A program made the translations under genes and the position numbers. The notes beneath the pieces were generated by a model. It did not search any database. It was not told the origin of the DNA and saw only the letters and a list, made by a program, of their open reading frames with translations. This document shows, one piece after another, positions 1-10,600 of a stretch of 64,000 nucleotides of DNA; position 1 is the first letter of the stretch; every line of letters starts with the position of its first letter. Origin of the DNA: Samsoniella hepiali (lineage: Eukaryota; Ascomycota; Sordariomycetes; Hypocreales; Cordycipitaceae); NCBI GenBank assembly GCA_001455915.2, contig LNDK02000066.1, positions 5,332,001 through 5,396,000 on the forward strand, read 5' to 3'.

Positions 1-780
1 TGCAGACATCGTCCGGGTCGAGCGGCAGCAGCGAGCTGGAGGGTGAACAGGACATTACGAGCAGCAAGGGCCAGAACGGCGCCATATTTGACGAGACCAT
101 TGCGGCGTATAGCAGCCGGCGCAGGGCGGCCGAGGAGATTCTGGTATCGACGCTCGCGGAGGCGCACGCCAAGGCGTTTCGCGCCTACACACAACGGCCA
201 CAATGGACAACCATTGGCGATGCCGACACGCTGGGTATGTGGTGGCCACGAGTTCCTTACAAAGACGCCTGCTAACATATGCGAACAAGACCCATCGCAA
301 TTATCAATCACGGCGGAGCTGGATCTGCCACTGTCCAAGCTCAAGCAAAACTTTGACTTTTCGTGCCGCGCGCTCTCGAGCGCCTCGTACCGCCGCGTGT
401 GGCACGGCGCCCTCGGCAAGCTGCAGGACCTGCTGTGGCACGGCGTCCTCATGAAGCACCACTTCACGACGCTCGGTGCGGTCCAGTTTGCGCACGACGG
501 CCAGGCCCTCGCCGCGGTGCTCGAGCGGCATCTGCCTGGCGCATCGTCGGCGCTCGAGGAGCTGCGTGAGGCCATGGAGCTGCTGCGCCTGCCCATTACG
601 CTGCCAGAGGACGGCAGCGGCGGCAGCGTGACGCTCCGGCAGGCGAGCGAGCGTGCGTTTGCGGATAATGACGCCGCAAGAGCGCTGCTGGAGGAGATGC
701 AGCTACAGAGCCTGACGCCGGTGAATGCGCGGCATGTGCTGCAGCGGCGGGTGGAAAATAACGAGAATACGGGGTGGTAG
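1..780 (+). CDS. RINT-1/TIP20 family vesicle-tethering protein, C-terminal part (5' end outside window)
   Basis: Only the last two exons are in the window: up to 234 and 290-780, with a 55-nt intron (donor GTATGT, branch GCTAAC, acceptor AAG) that restores an Asp codon across the junction. The exon 1 frame reads in the second position from the window edge. The tail (ELDLPLSKLKQNF, then a YRRVW...KLQDLLW block, then TTLGAVQFAHDG) matches what I know of the end of fungal RINT-1/TIP20 proteins. In yeast this family belongs to the Dsl1 complex, which tethers COPI vesicles from the Golgi at the ER. The stop is TAG at 778-780. It converges with the carrier gene at 1088-2005. The family call is from recognition, not a search. 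Confidence 0.72.
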   Translation, partial: CRHRPGRAAAASWRVNRTLRAARARTAPYLTRPLRRIAAGAGRPRRFWYRRSRRRTPRRFAPTHNGHNGQPLAMPTRWVCGGHEFLTKTPANICEQDPSQLSITAELDLPLSKLKQNFDFSCRALSSASYRRVWHGALGKLQDLLWHGVLMKHHFTTLGAVQFAHDGQALAAVLERHLPGASSALEELREAMELLRLPITLPEDGSGGSVTLRQASERAFADNDAARALLEEMQLQSLTPVNARHVLQRRVENNENTGW

Positions 781-1087
781 TATGGGGACAATGTCAAAAC
801 GAATAGACATGAAGTAATTGACAAGACAAATTTGTGGCACGACTGTACAAGGATTTTGAAACTACTCATATAAGCACATGAGTTCTCCTTAGTAGAGAAA
901 GAAAACAAAACGGTTCAAGGTCACTTTTATTGTGTCTTTTTTTCTACCTTGTGCGCCAGTGATGAAATGCTCGCAAGTCTATATTGCGGAAAGCAAACCC
1001 AGAAGGATATAAACCCCCTCTCAAACCCAGTGAATATAACACTAAAAAACAGGAAAATAAGACGTCAAACTGCCCAGACACACCCAT
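781..1087. other. Short convergent intergenic region
   Basis: This is the 3' flank shared by two convergent genes. It is AT-richer than its neighbours, as expected for 3' UTR sequence. I see no further gene or structured element. Confidence 0.5.
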
Positions 1088-2005
1088 CTAGCCCAACGCG
1101 CGCATCGTCATCTCCACGACCGCAAACGTGCCCGCGCTGACGGGCATGGCGCGCAGCAGCGTCGGCCCGATGCCCTTCCAGAAGCCCGCGAGGCCGTCGG
1201 CGCGAAACGTGGCGGCGAAGCAGTGCCGCATCGACGTGAACTTTTGGCTCGCGCCGAAGCCGTCGGTCTGCATCTTGCTCTTGACGACGTCAAAGGGGTA
1301 CGAGGCGAGCCAGAGGAACTCGCCGGCGAGGCCGCCGTACATGGCAATCTTCCAGCCGGGGACGTCCTTGCGGTCGACGCCGGTGCGGCGCGCGTCGCTG
1401 TTCATCATCCACTCAAACGCCGTGAACCACGCGCCGTAGGCCGTCGCCTCGCGCAGCAGCGTGACGGACGTGCCGCGGTACACGCCGCGCAGGATGCCGC
1501 CGCCGGGCTGCGCGACGAGCTTGCGCACGCAGTCGACGGGGCCCGAGTACAGGCGGCCCGCGCCGTGCGGCTGGCTCTGCAGCCGGATGCGGATGTGCTC
1601 GATGGGGCTGGAGAGGACCGTGTTGGCGACGCCCGCAAACGCGCCGGCGGCGTAGTACTGGGCGTAGGCGAGGCGCTCGCCGGGGAGCGTGCCGCTGCGC
1701 TGCTCGAACCAGCGGCGCGCGGCGTGGAACGCGGCAAACTGCACCGACACGCAGGCGCCGATGCCGACGAGCGGCGTCAGCGTGCCCTTGTAAAAGGCGG
1801 CGGCGCCCTCGCGGCGGTAGATGGAGCGCGCGGCGTCGAGCGCGCCGCTGTACTGCGTCGTCGTCTGCAGGCGCACCTTGACAATGTCAAAGGGCTGGCC
1901 GATGAGCACCTGCGCGACGCCGCCGACGGCGCCCGAGAAGAGGTCCTTGGCGGCCTGGGAGGGCCCTTGCGGGGGCGCCTCGAGCTCGACAATGGGCGCG
2001 CCCAT
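1088..2005 (-). CDS. Mitochondrial carrier family protein, YMC1/YMC2-like
   Basis: Single-exon gene of 305 residues, typical for the SLC25 family. Three carrier repeats are visible, each with its signature at the end of the odd helix: QPFDIVKVRLQ, SPIEHIRIRLQ and YPFDVVKSKMQ. The even halves carry GxxxxYKG-like patches such as FYKG, VYRG and FWKG. The order and spacing resemble yeast Ymc1/Ymc2, inner-membrane carriers linked to amino-acid or one-carbon metabolism; substrate cannot be read from sequence. An in-frame upstream ATG at 2137 would add 44 low-complexity residues. I prefer ATG at 2005 because the conserved fold starts about 18 residues later and carriers rarely have long N-terminal tails. 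Confidence 0.85.
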   Translation of the reverse strand: MGAPIVELEAPPQGPSQAAKDLFSGAVGGVAQVLIGQPFDIVKVRLQTTTQYSGALDAARSIYRREGAAAFYKGTLTPLVGIGACVSVQFAAFHAARRWFEQRSGTLPGERLAYAQYYAAGAFAGVANTVLSSPIEHIRIRLQSQPHGAGRLYSGPVDCVRKLVAQPGGGILRGVYRGTSVTLLREATAYGAWFTAFEWMMNSDARRTGVDRKDVPGWKIAMYGGLAGEFLWLASYPFDVVKSKMQTDGFGASQKFTSMRHCFAATFRADGLAGFWKGIGPTLLRAMPVSAGTFAVVEMTMRALG

Positions 2006-3124
2006 GGTGGTGGTGGCTGTGGTGTTGGTTGGTGATTTGGCGTTTCGGAGTAGTGGTCGTGGGCGGTCTGTGGTGTCGGCGTTTGCTCCTCCTCCGGTGT
2101 CGCGAATGGGGCCAATTGAGAGCAGAAAAGACGACAAAGCTCAACGAGTGAGAAAAGACGGCAATTTGACACTATGCTCGGAGATGTATATCGAGCAATG
2201 GCGCACGAGGAAGAGAGGCGGCACAGAGAGAAGGAGGAAGAAAAGAAAAAAAGTGGTGGAGGGGCAGCGATAGGCCGGTCAGAGGTCCGATGTCGTGCTA
2301 TGCCGCGGCCATGACAAACGGGTTTCCTCCGTCTTTGCCAATTTCGTTTGTCATGGGCTCCATTGCGCCCGCGCTTCCCCACAGGAGGCCCCAACAGCAT
2401 GTTCAGTGCGTTACAGCGCCCTCCAGGTTGTTCCCCGCGGTGGGTTCCAGTGGGGGAGCGCGCTGTCACCTGAAGGTTGAAGGCTGCACAGCAAGCACAT
2501 TTTTCGATTGACTTGCTAGTGGATGGGGTCTATACTAGCGATCAATGTTATTATTACCAAGATCATGGAGACAGCAAAAGATGTAAAAAATGGGAAAAAT
2601 CGCCGAGTGTAGACAATTCTCCGAGTCACCAACTCAATGCCAGCTCGCATTCTACGGTAATAAATGGCCACTGTAATTGCAGCTATAAAATAATCCGATA
2701 AAACAACAAGCAAGGGAAAAAAAAGTATCTACATATTTTTCGTTTCTCTAGATGCTTTACAGTCTTCTCAATAGAGCCGTGTTCTCGTCGCCGCATGCCG
2801 GCGCTGGCCGCTTCCACCCTCGTTGACCTCCGACGGCCCTCATTCATCGCGACCACAACCGCATTATCTTCATTCTTCTTGGAAGACGCTTGATATTTCA
2901 TTACCTATAGATTCAAACCAATTGAATTATTCAATGAATTTACCACTTAAAATCTACCACCAGCTGCTCATGTTACCGTACTAGCATCAGTCTCCAACAT
3001 GCGCTCTTCAATTCAACACACAACTCCGTCGCCATGCAGCCCTATCAACAACTTTCCATCCTCACACCTCTCAAGAATCCAACCAAACTGCTCCGAGACG
3101 CCTCCCGTAGAAACGATGCCCCGC
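2006..3124. other. Intergenic, no supported gene
   Basis: About 1.1 kb lying upstream of the carrier gene and downstream of the GFA gene. Open frames here are short, low in complexity or shadows of the carrier leader, and no family motif is visible. 2480-2960 is AT-rich. It presumably holds the carrier promoter and the GFA 3' UTR. Confidence 0.5.
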
Positions 3125-4309
3125 CTACGGATTCACATACGGCGGCGGAATCAGCGCCGCCCCGTCCAGCTTCTTCACATGCAGCCGGCCCAGGTCCACG
3201 CCGTGCAGCACCCGCACGTTGACCGGATGCATCTTTTTATGATGCGCCATGTACGCGCGCACCTTGTCCTGCTGCGCCGCGTCCGCGCCCGGCAGCCGCG
3301 CCGCGGCCTCGTCGGGCGTGATGTCCGCGTTGAGCGGGTTGCTCATGCTGACGCCGCACGTCCGGCAAAACGGCTTGGCCAGGATGGCGTGGTTGAAGCG
3401 GTACCGCTGAATGTCGTCTTCGTGGCCGGCGAGGACGACCTGCTCGGCCTTGGGGTACACCCAGAGATAGGCATTCTGCTCAACATAACCACCCCCTCGT
3501 TGTTAGAGACTCGACTGACGGAGGAGATCTTTTTTCGCGGTTCGGCTGGACTTACCCGCTCGCAGATGCTGCAGTTGCACTCAATCATGCCAGAGTCCTC
3601 GTCGTCCTCCAGAGTCTTGAGATGGGCCGCAATGGTGAGCTTGCCGCAGTGGCAGCTGCCCGTGTACAGCTGGCCGCCTTCCACCTCGACGGCGGGCAAG
3701 GCGCCGGTGTGCTCAGGCTCTTCGTACGGGGAACCAATCTTGGCTCCATCGACGCTGACCATCCATCAGCAGCCGTAAACATGTATCCATATCATGTATC
3801 TGCAGAACATATCACTTACATGGTGCGCTGAAGCGTCCAAGTGTTGACGTTTTGCATCGCATGGACCTGCGGACACGTCAGTTCATCCGACATTGCAACC
3901 ACCCAGAGCAAGCCGTACATTTAGATACATATCCTTTGCTGCGGCCGGCATAGTCGGAAGCGTGGCCAGCACCGCCGTTCCGCAATTGGCACAAAACTAG
4001 TTCCCATCAGCACCACACATGCTCTACAGCGGCCTCTCCTGGCGCCCCTCGTCGCCAACATACCTTGTGGTGCATCGCCTTGGTCCCAAACGTGTACTCG
4101 GACAGGCTCTCCAGCGAGCCTCGTACCACGCTGAAGCTCTTCTTAGAATTGGTAAGCACAAAAAGGTAGCCCTTTTTCCGGCAGATGCTGCACGGGCACT
4201 CCGTCACCGTCGTGATCTCAGGCAGCTCTGCCTCGTAGACAAACGCCCCGCAGTGACAGTTGCCTCGATACGTGCGCAGGAGAGCGCCGTCATTATCATT
4301 CGCTGCCAT
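3125..4309 (-). CDS. Double GFA/CENP-V-domain protein (glutathione-dependent formaldehyde-activating enzyme superfamily)
   Basis: Five exons: 4309-4064, 3996-3919, 3866-3820, 3754-3556 and 3475-3125, giving 306 residues. All junctions have GT-AG ends and keep frame. Two successive GFA (DUF636) domains are visible, each with the zinc-binding cysteine set. The first has NCHCGA, CPCSICRKKG and FCANCG. The second has SCHCGK, CNCSICER and FCRTCG. Family members bind zinc and some act on S-hydroxymethyl-glutathione, but fungal two-domain proteins are mostly uncharacterised, so the reaction is inference. A TATA-like tract lies just upstream, near 4335. No neighbour suggests a pathway. Confidence 0.85.
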
Positions 4310-4827
4310 TTTTACTTGCTCTTTCTCACAAAGGATAATATATAGAAGTCACAGTGTTGTGTAGCAGGCAAGGTGGGAGAAATTGTGTCTGCAAAAGGTA
4401 CTTCTTGTTATGCCGCTGATCTAAAATGTCAGCTGCCAGCCGGCGAGCTGAAAAGAGTAAACTAGGCAGTGAGGTGCGTACGACAAGGCTGTAGCCTACC
4501 AGGAGAAGGAGGAGAAAAATCAAACAATAGCATCTGATGAAGCAAGCTCCTTTCTGCCAAAGATCTTTTGCAGTATACGAGTGTGCCATGCCTTGTGACT
4601 GCGATGCTGGTGCTGTATTAATGGTAACTGCCTTGGACAGACACTGGTAGTCTTAGTAGTCCTAGTCAAACCCAACCGTTGAAGCGGGCGACTTTACACG
4701 AAACTACAAAGGCCACATACCACAGTCACAGAGTGAGACGGGCATTGTTAAGCTGTAGTAAACCATCAACATCAATATGCCAACTTATGTACAGGTAAAT
4801 GTCTTCCATTCCCATGCTCTATTTTAT
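4310..4827. other. Intergenic, no supported gene
   Basis: Holds the GFA promoter and the 3' flank of the COG3 gene. Nothing else is recognisable. Confidence 0.5.
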
Positions 4828-7312
4828 CTATCGCTGTCCCGATCGTGCCGCCGTATCCTCCTCGTAAAACGCAATCGCCTCCTTGAGCTTGCCAATCACC
4901 TCCGGCTGGTTGCTAAACGCCGTCTGCAGCATCGTCTCCAGCTCCGCCTCCACCGCGGCGAGGGGTTTCGCGCCGCGCCGGCCGCTCTCCGCGTCCTGCA
5001 CGCGGCCCGCCCACCGCTTCGTGAAGCCGTAGATGGACTGCCGCAGCAGCTCGTCCAGCTGCTCATTCATGTCCTCGACCGTCAGCGTCTTGGCCGTCAC
5101 CGAAGGCGTCGCGCTGCGCGACGACCACAGCTGGCCGCCCAGGATGTTGCCGACGATGCCGACCAGGTTCTGCGGGCTCAGCGTTTCCCACATCTGGCCA
5201 AAGTGCTGCATGGCCTGCGGCTGGCTGCGAATGTCGCCAATCTCGAGTGACAGCAACTCGTTCTTAATAATCAGCAGGTTCTTGACCATGAACAGGTCTG
5301 CGTCCGTGTTTATTTTCTGCGACTGAATCCGTGAGGAAGCTTGCTGCAGTACCAGAATGGTTTCACGCACGACGCGGAATACCACCTGGCTGTTTTGCGA
5401 CTATAACTGGTCAGCGTTTTTCGTCGTCTAAGAAGCGTTAGAATACCTACAGATCTCTCTTTAGGCATGGCGCGGTCAAACATTCGCAGAAGCTCAACCC
5501 CCTTCTGCACCAGCGGGTATGCATTGGACGACGATACGCCATCTACCACGGGGCCAATCTTGAGTGCCTCGTCTGCCACAGCAGCCTTGGTAATGGACTT
5601 GCTAATCTCCGTCTCAAACGCATTGTCCACAAACGGCCATAAATGCTCAACGAGAAGCCGAGCGGCATATTCTCTGTACTGCTTCGGCGCAATCGGTTCT
5701 TCATCTTCATCACTCTCCACTATGCCATATTCATTGGCAATCCACCCCACAACGTTACAAACAGACTGGATATCAGCAGCTTGGAACGCAGTCTGCAGCT
5801 GTGTGGCCATTGGTTGCAAATTTCCCGGATGGACCATTGTCGTTTGCACCATCTTGATGGATTGAAACACTGAATCATGGGCAGTATTCCAAGAAGGCTC
5901 AATGTTGAACACCTTGAAGAACAGGCTGTTTTCATTGTGCACTCGCTCCAGCGTTTGCTTTATATAATTCCGTGATGCCGTCTCCAAAGACAAGTCCTTG
6001 ATTCCCTTTTGGTATTCCTCCACATCATGCAGGGTCATCATTTTGACGTCCCGGTCGCGAGTGGTGAGATAGGTGCGGATCATGCTGAGTGTCGAGCTCG
6101 AAAAGATGGACGAATTGCGTATTTCGCTGTCGAAGCGTCCGTATTGGTCATACACACGCCGTGTTGCTTTATGAATATTTGGCAGCAGAGCGTAGGAGTC
6201 GGTGAGCATTTCTTCGAAACGCCCGTATGCAAGCGCATGCCGCGTCGATTCAGATTTCGTTGCAGATAATTGTCTCGCAATATCCGACGAGACCTTTTCG
6301 AGCCGAGTGTTGAAGCCATGGTCTAGCAAGTGCAGACACTTGGTCAGTAGCGCATTGTATCGCGCGAGGTACGAATCACGCTCGCGATACGTTTCCTAAA
6401 GATGAGGTTAGTATATGAGTTCATCGTCCACGGCCAAAGTTCGTACGTGGTCTTCCATGAATGCGACGCATGCGTCGATATTCTCCACCATTTCTCCAAA
6501 GGATTCGTCGTCAACCAGTCGGCCAGCGCCTGGCGCATTAAGTCGCCTCGTCGCGTTATCGAGGTATGAGTAGTAATAGTAGTCGGTGCCGACCTCATCA
6601 GCGAGCTTCTCCAGGCGTGTCTGCTCTGTGAGAACCTCCTCACATTGTGCCTGAAAGGTGGATGTTTGCGTTTCGACCGATTGGAACGAGTTGGAGAGTT
6701 TGGTCAGTAGCTCGAGTGTCGCGTTCGCATCGTTTATCAAGCCGTCGAGATGTCTCTCCGTCAGAGATAATTGGTCTCGATATAATCTAAAGCGTATGAG
6801 TAGTCGGTCCGTTGCATGGATCTAAGCCGCTCTTACAGGTATTTTTGCTGACTCGCCTCGACAAGCTGCTCGTTGAAGGTCTCGTTCGTTTGTAGGTCGG
6901 CCGCGTATAATTTTGGGGTATGCTTTGTGTTCGTGCTGAGTATCAATGCGTCCCAATGCCTATTTCTGTGACGGCTCTGCTTGTTTCGTGTGGGCTCCTG
7001 ATGGCCAGCTTTCTGCGCATGGCGGCAATCCGCGTATGACGTCGCGCGCCGGAGCACAGACGCTTCTGGGGGTCCATTGACTTCTTCCAGGTCTTCGGCG
7101 AGCGTTGCTATCGACTGCGATGTCTGCTGACCTTTTCCCGTACCCTAACAGACAGTAAGTGAATGTTGGTACACCCCGCAGCGGGGGAGTTGACTGACGT
7201 AGGGCTGCTGCAGAAGCGACTCCTTTCGCTTATGCCCATGAGAGGCATTGTCGCTCGCTGCATTCTTCCCGGTGGTCTCCGGCACAAAGCTGTACCATGC
7301 ATCCTCGTACAT
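4828..7312 (-). CDS. COG3: Conserved oligomeric Golgi complex subunit 3 (COG3/Sec34)
   Basis: Five exons: 7312-7199, 7144-6837, 6786-6447, 6395-5451 and 5400-4828, giving 759 residues, in the usual size range for fungal COG3. The COG complex is a peripheral Golgi tether that captures retrograde intra-Golgi vesicles. Support: the N-terminus MYEDAWYSFVP, the coiled-coil block beginning QTSTFQAQCEEVL, and the hallmark stretch TRRLNAPGAGRLVDD followed by YLARYNALLTKCLHLL. Introns use clear GT-AG ends, e.g. GTACGA at 6446 and GTAGGT at 5450. An in-frame ATG at 7450 would add 46 residues; I chose 7312 because family members begin with this MYED motif. About 300 bases separate it from the end of the PKS gene, which is on the same strand; nothing is visible there. 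Confidence 0.88.
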
Positions 7313-7618
7313 GGTGGCCGGGCGCAAGAAGTCTGTGGTTGTGAGGCAGGGAGCTATCAACGTCGAAGCCACGCGTTGTGGAGTGATGGTCGGAGCTAGG
7401 GGCTCCGGCTGCCGGCGCTGTGGCCAGTTGCAGCACTGCACCCGCGGCATCGTTTTAGCGATTATTAAATAATTACTTCATCAAGTTAGATAGAAGATAT
7501 ATTAAATTGATTGAGAATTAATGGTAAAAGTCACTTTTCAAGTACGCGCTGTTGTTCTCATACATTGGCTGCTAAAATGGTCAAATATAGCGATTAAATA
7601 CGTTTTCACGTTAGCATG

Positions 7619-10600
7619 TCAATGCTTGTGCTCCGACTTTCCACAGCTTGACTTCAAACAATGCACTGCTAATACCCCCAGGTTTGCCACAGTTCTGGCT
7701 TGTGTTATCTCCAATACAGAGATATCCGAACCGAGGACTGCTCTCCACCAATTCCGAATTTCAATGCTCACAAGCGAATCCACGCCCATGGAATCCAGCG
7801 TCATGGCGGGCTCGAACAAATCTTCCGGCATAATCATGAGCCGGCAAAGAGTAAGACCGATCTCCCTGGTCACCTTGGCGAGGGTCTCGGGCTGGTCCAT
7901 CACTTCAGGATGGTTCTTTATCGACAATATAAAATCGCTGATCCCGCTGCTTTTGATCCCCGCGGTTGGCCTTGCCGCGTGTGTAATCTGTCGTGCCAGC
8001 CCGAACCGAACGTCAAGGCGTGTCGCGTGCATATTCTCCGGATCATCCAATGACTTGGATGACTGAAGGCCAACGGTCAGCTCCGAGCCGTTCCGGTAGG
8101 CATCGTGCGTGGCGGACACTCTTCTTCGCGATAGTGCTTGCGCGATACTGAGCTGAACGGCCTCGAGAAATTCGTTCTCGGTCATTCTCTTCATCCCAAG
8201 CTGGTCAAACTGCCTCTGGAGCCCTGATTTACCAAACACCCCAAGATCCGACACGGCGCCTAGATTTATGACAGAGCAAGGTAGGCCCAGACCCTGCCTA
8301 TACTGAACAAACGAGCTGAGATATGCATTGGCCGCCGAGTAACTCATTTGACCGGGCTGGCCTGTTACGGCAGACGTGGAGCCGAACAGGAGGAAAAAGT
8401 CTAGGTCAGCACCGCAGAATGCCTCATGCAGGTTGTATGTACCGGTGACCTTGGGGCCCTGCACAGCGCGCCAGTCGCTGTAGCTCGTCCTGGAAAACGG
8501 TCGGTCCTATTTGCAGCATTTTAGCCTGACGCCCATACCCAGGAAGAAAAGAGCCCCAAATTCACTTACACGTATAACCGCTGAAAGGAACGCGACACCA
8601 GAAATTGGCGACGAGGCCTTACTGATGGCTTTTGCAATGTCGCCCTTCTCTTCAACGCTGCCTGCGACAGCTATAACTTGGCAACCTTGAGATCTGAGCT
8701 CCTGGAGGAACGGCTCGTGTTCCGGGCTCTCTGCAGACCGTGACAAGAACAGGAGTCTTCTCGCCCCCCGATCCACCATCCAGGTGGCCAGTACTCTGCC
8801 GAGCCCCCCTAGCCCGCCGACGAGCAGATACGTTGAAGCACTGGAAAAGGCGATTGTTGATGATGCGGTAGAGGGTATATCGGCCGCCTGTTCAGGCAAC
8901 GATATGACAATTTTGCCAATATGCTGACCCTTTTGCATGTATCTGAATGCATCAACAATATGCTGGGCTTCGAATCGACGGTGTTGAATGGGTTTAATGT
9001 GCCCCTCTACGTAGAGGCTCAGGACCCTAGCGATTACGCTGTAATGGAGAAGAGTTAGCAGATCCGCGAGTGACGATGAGGGACCCTGTATAAGCCTACC
9101 TTTGAAGCATTTCCGGTACTTCAAACATGGTATCCAGGTTGATCCCACAAAACGATCGATTATTCTCAAACATGTCAAGGGGTAGATGCCCCTTCTCGAC
9201 CATGTCGCGCTTGCCAATCTCCAGCATGGTTCCCCATTTGGCCACACAACGCCAAGATGCATGAAGCAGCTCCCCGGAGAGGGAATTCAGCACCAAATCA
9301 ACACCTTTACCATTGGTTGCGGCCATAACGTCGTCATAGAAGGACGCACTTCGCGAATGGAAGATTCTTGCCCGCGGTACATTGTAGTTCTCCTGCAGAT
9401 ATTGGACCTTTTCCTCGCTGCCGACAGTGACGTAAATCTCTGCACCAACCATCTGACACACCTGAATAGCAGCCTGGCCAACGCCTCCGCTCGCCGCGTG
9501 GATTAGGACTGTCTGGCCCTTTCTGAGTCCGCCTTTGTCCACAAGCGCGTATAAAGCGGTGCCGTAGGCTAAAGTCATGGTCGCAGCCTCATCAAACGCA
9601 AGAGTTTCCGGGATGCGGGTGACGTTGTTGGCTTTCAGCACTCGGCTGGTAGTAAATAAGCCGTGGCTCATCGTGACCACTCGGTCGCCGACTCTTATGT
9701 CGTCAACGTCGCACCCTGCCGCAGTGACAACTCCCGCTGCCTCGTAGCCAATTGTGCCAGATATGCCTTGTAAGATTCCCATGGAAACCATGACGTCCTG
9801 AAATATTAGTAGTCGGATCCAACGTAAAAGGGAGGTTACTTACTCTAAAGTTCAGCCCTACGCTGCGGATACTGACCTCTACCTCATCAGCGCCCAGCGT
9901 TGTCGCTGCGCTCTGCACCCATGTTATCGAGTCAAGGATTCCGGGCTTGGCAACAGTGATGTGCTTGGGATCACTGCTATTGAGGTGCGATTTGGCTTCA
10001 GTCGCCGCAGAAGCCCAGTCGTATCGTCCAATGTGAATATCACCCTCATGAACGGCATACTCGCAGTTTGTACCGCGCCCAGCACCACGTTCACGAGCCA
10101 AAAACTTCTTGGCGACAGAGGTGGCCGCAGTTACAGAGCTGTTATCGGTATGCTGAAGCTCTAGTGTCCAAAAGTCAATGTTCAACTCTGCTCGTGCCGT
10201 CCGTGCAAGTCCGATCATGATCCCGTACGACGGGTCGGTGCAGCTGATCTGCGCAGCCCTTGTGAGCCACAGGCACCCGGCCTCGAGGTTACTCATAAAC
10301 GCCATGAAATCTTTGAAATCCTGCTCCGATATATCTTTCAAGTAGGGGGAAGCGAGATCTACCGTCGATATTATATCGCAACCATCCTGCTGAAAATCAG
10401 GTTGTTCAATGGAGCACCAGCGCACCGTAATCCCAGACGCTTCGAGCGAAGACGCCAGGTCAATAGCAAATTTTGTCTGCGTCCGATGATATAACAAGGT
10501 TACTCTCTCCGTAGTAGAAGTATTGGACGGAACAATGGCAACTATGTGTGCCATCTCCTGGTATGTCTCGTCGTCATCGGCACCAACAGCTTCGACACCC

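Noticed and set aside
1223..2035. 270-codon plus-strand open frame over the carrier gene
   Set aside because: It is a GC-rich shadow of the carrier in the opposite strand, Arg/Ala/Val-rich with no domain.
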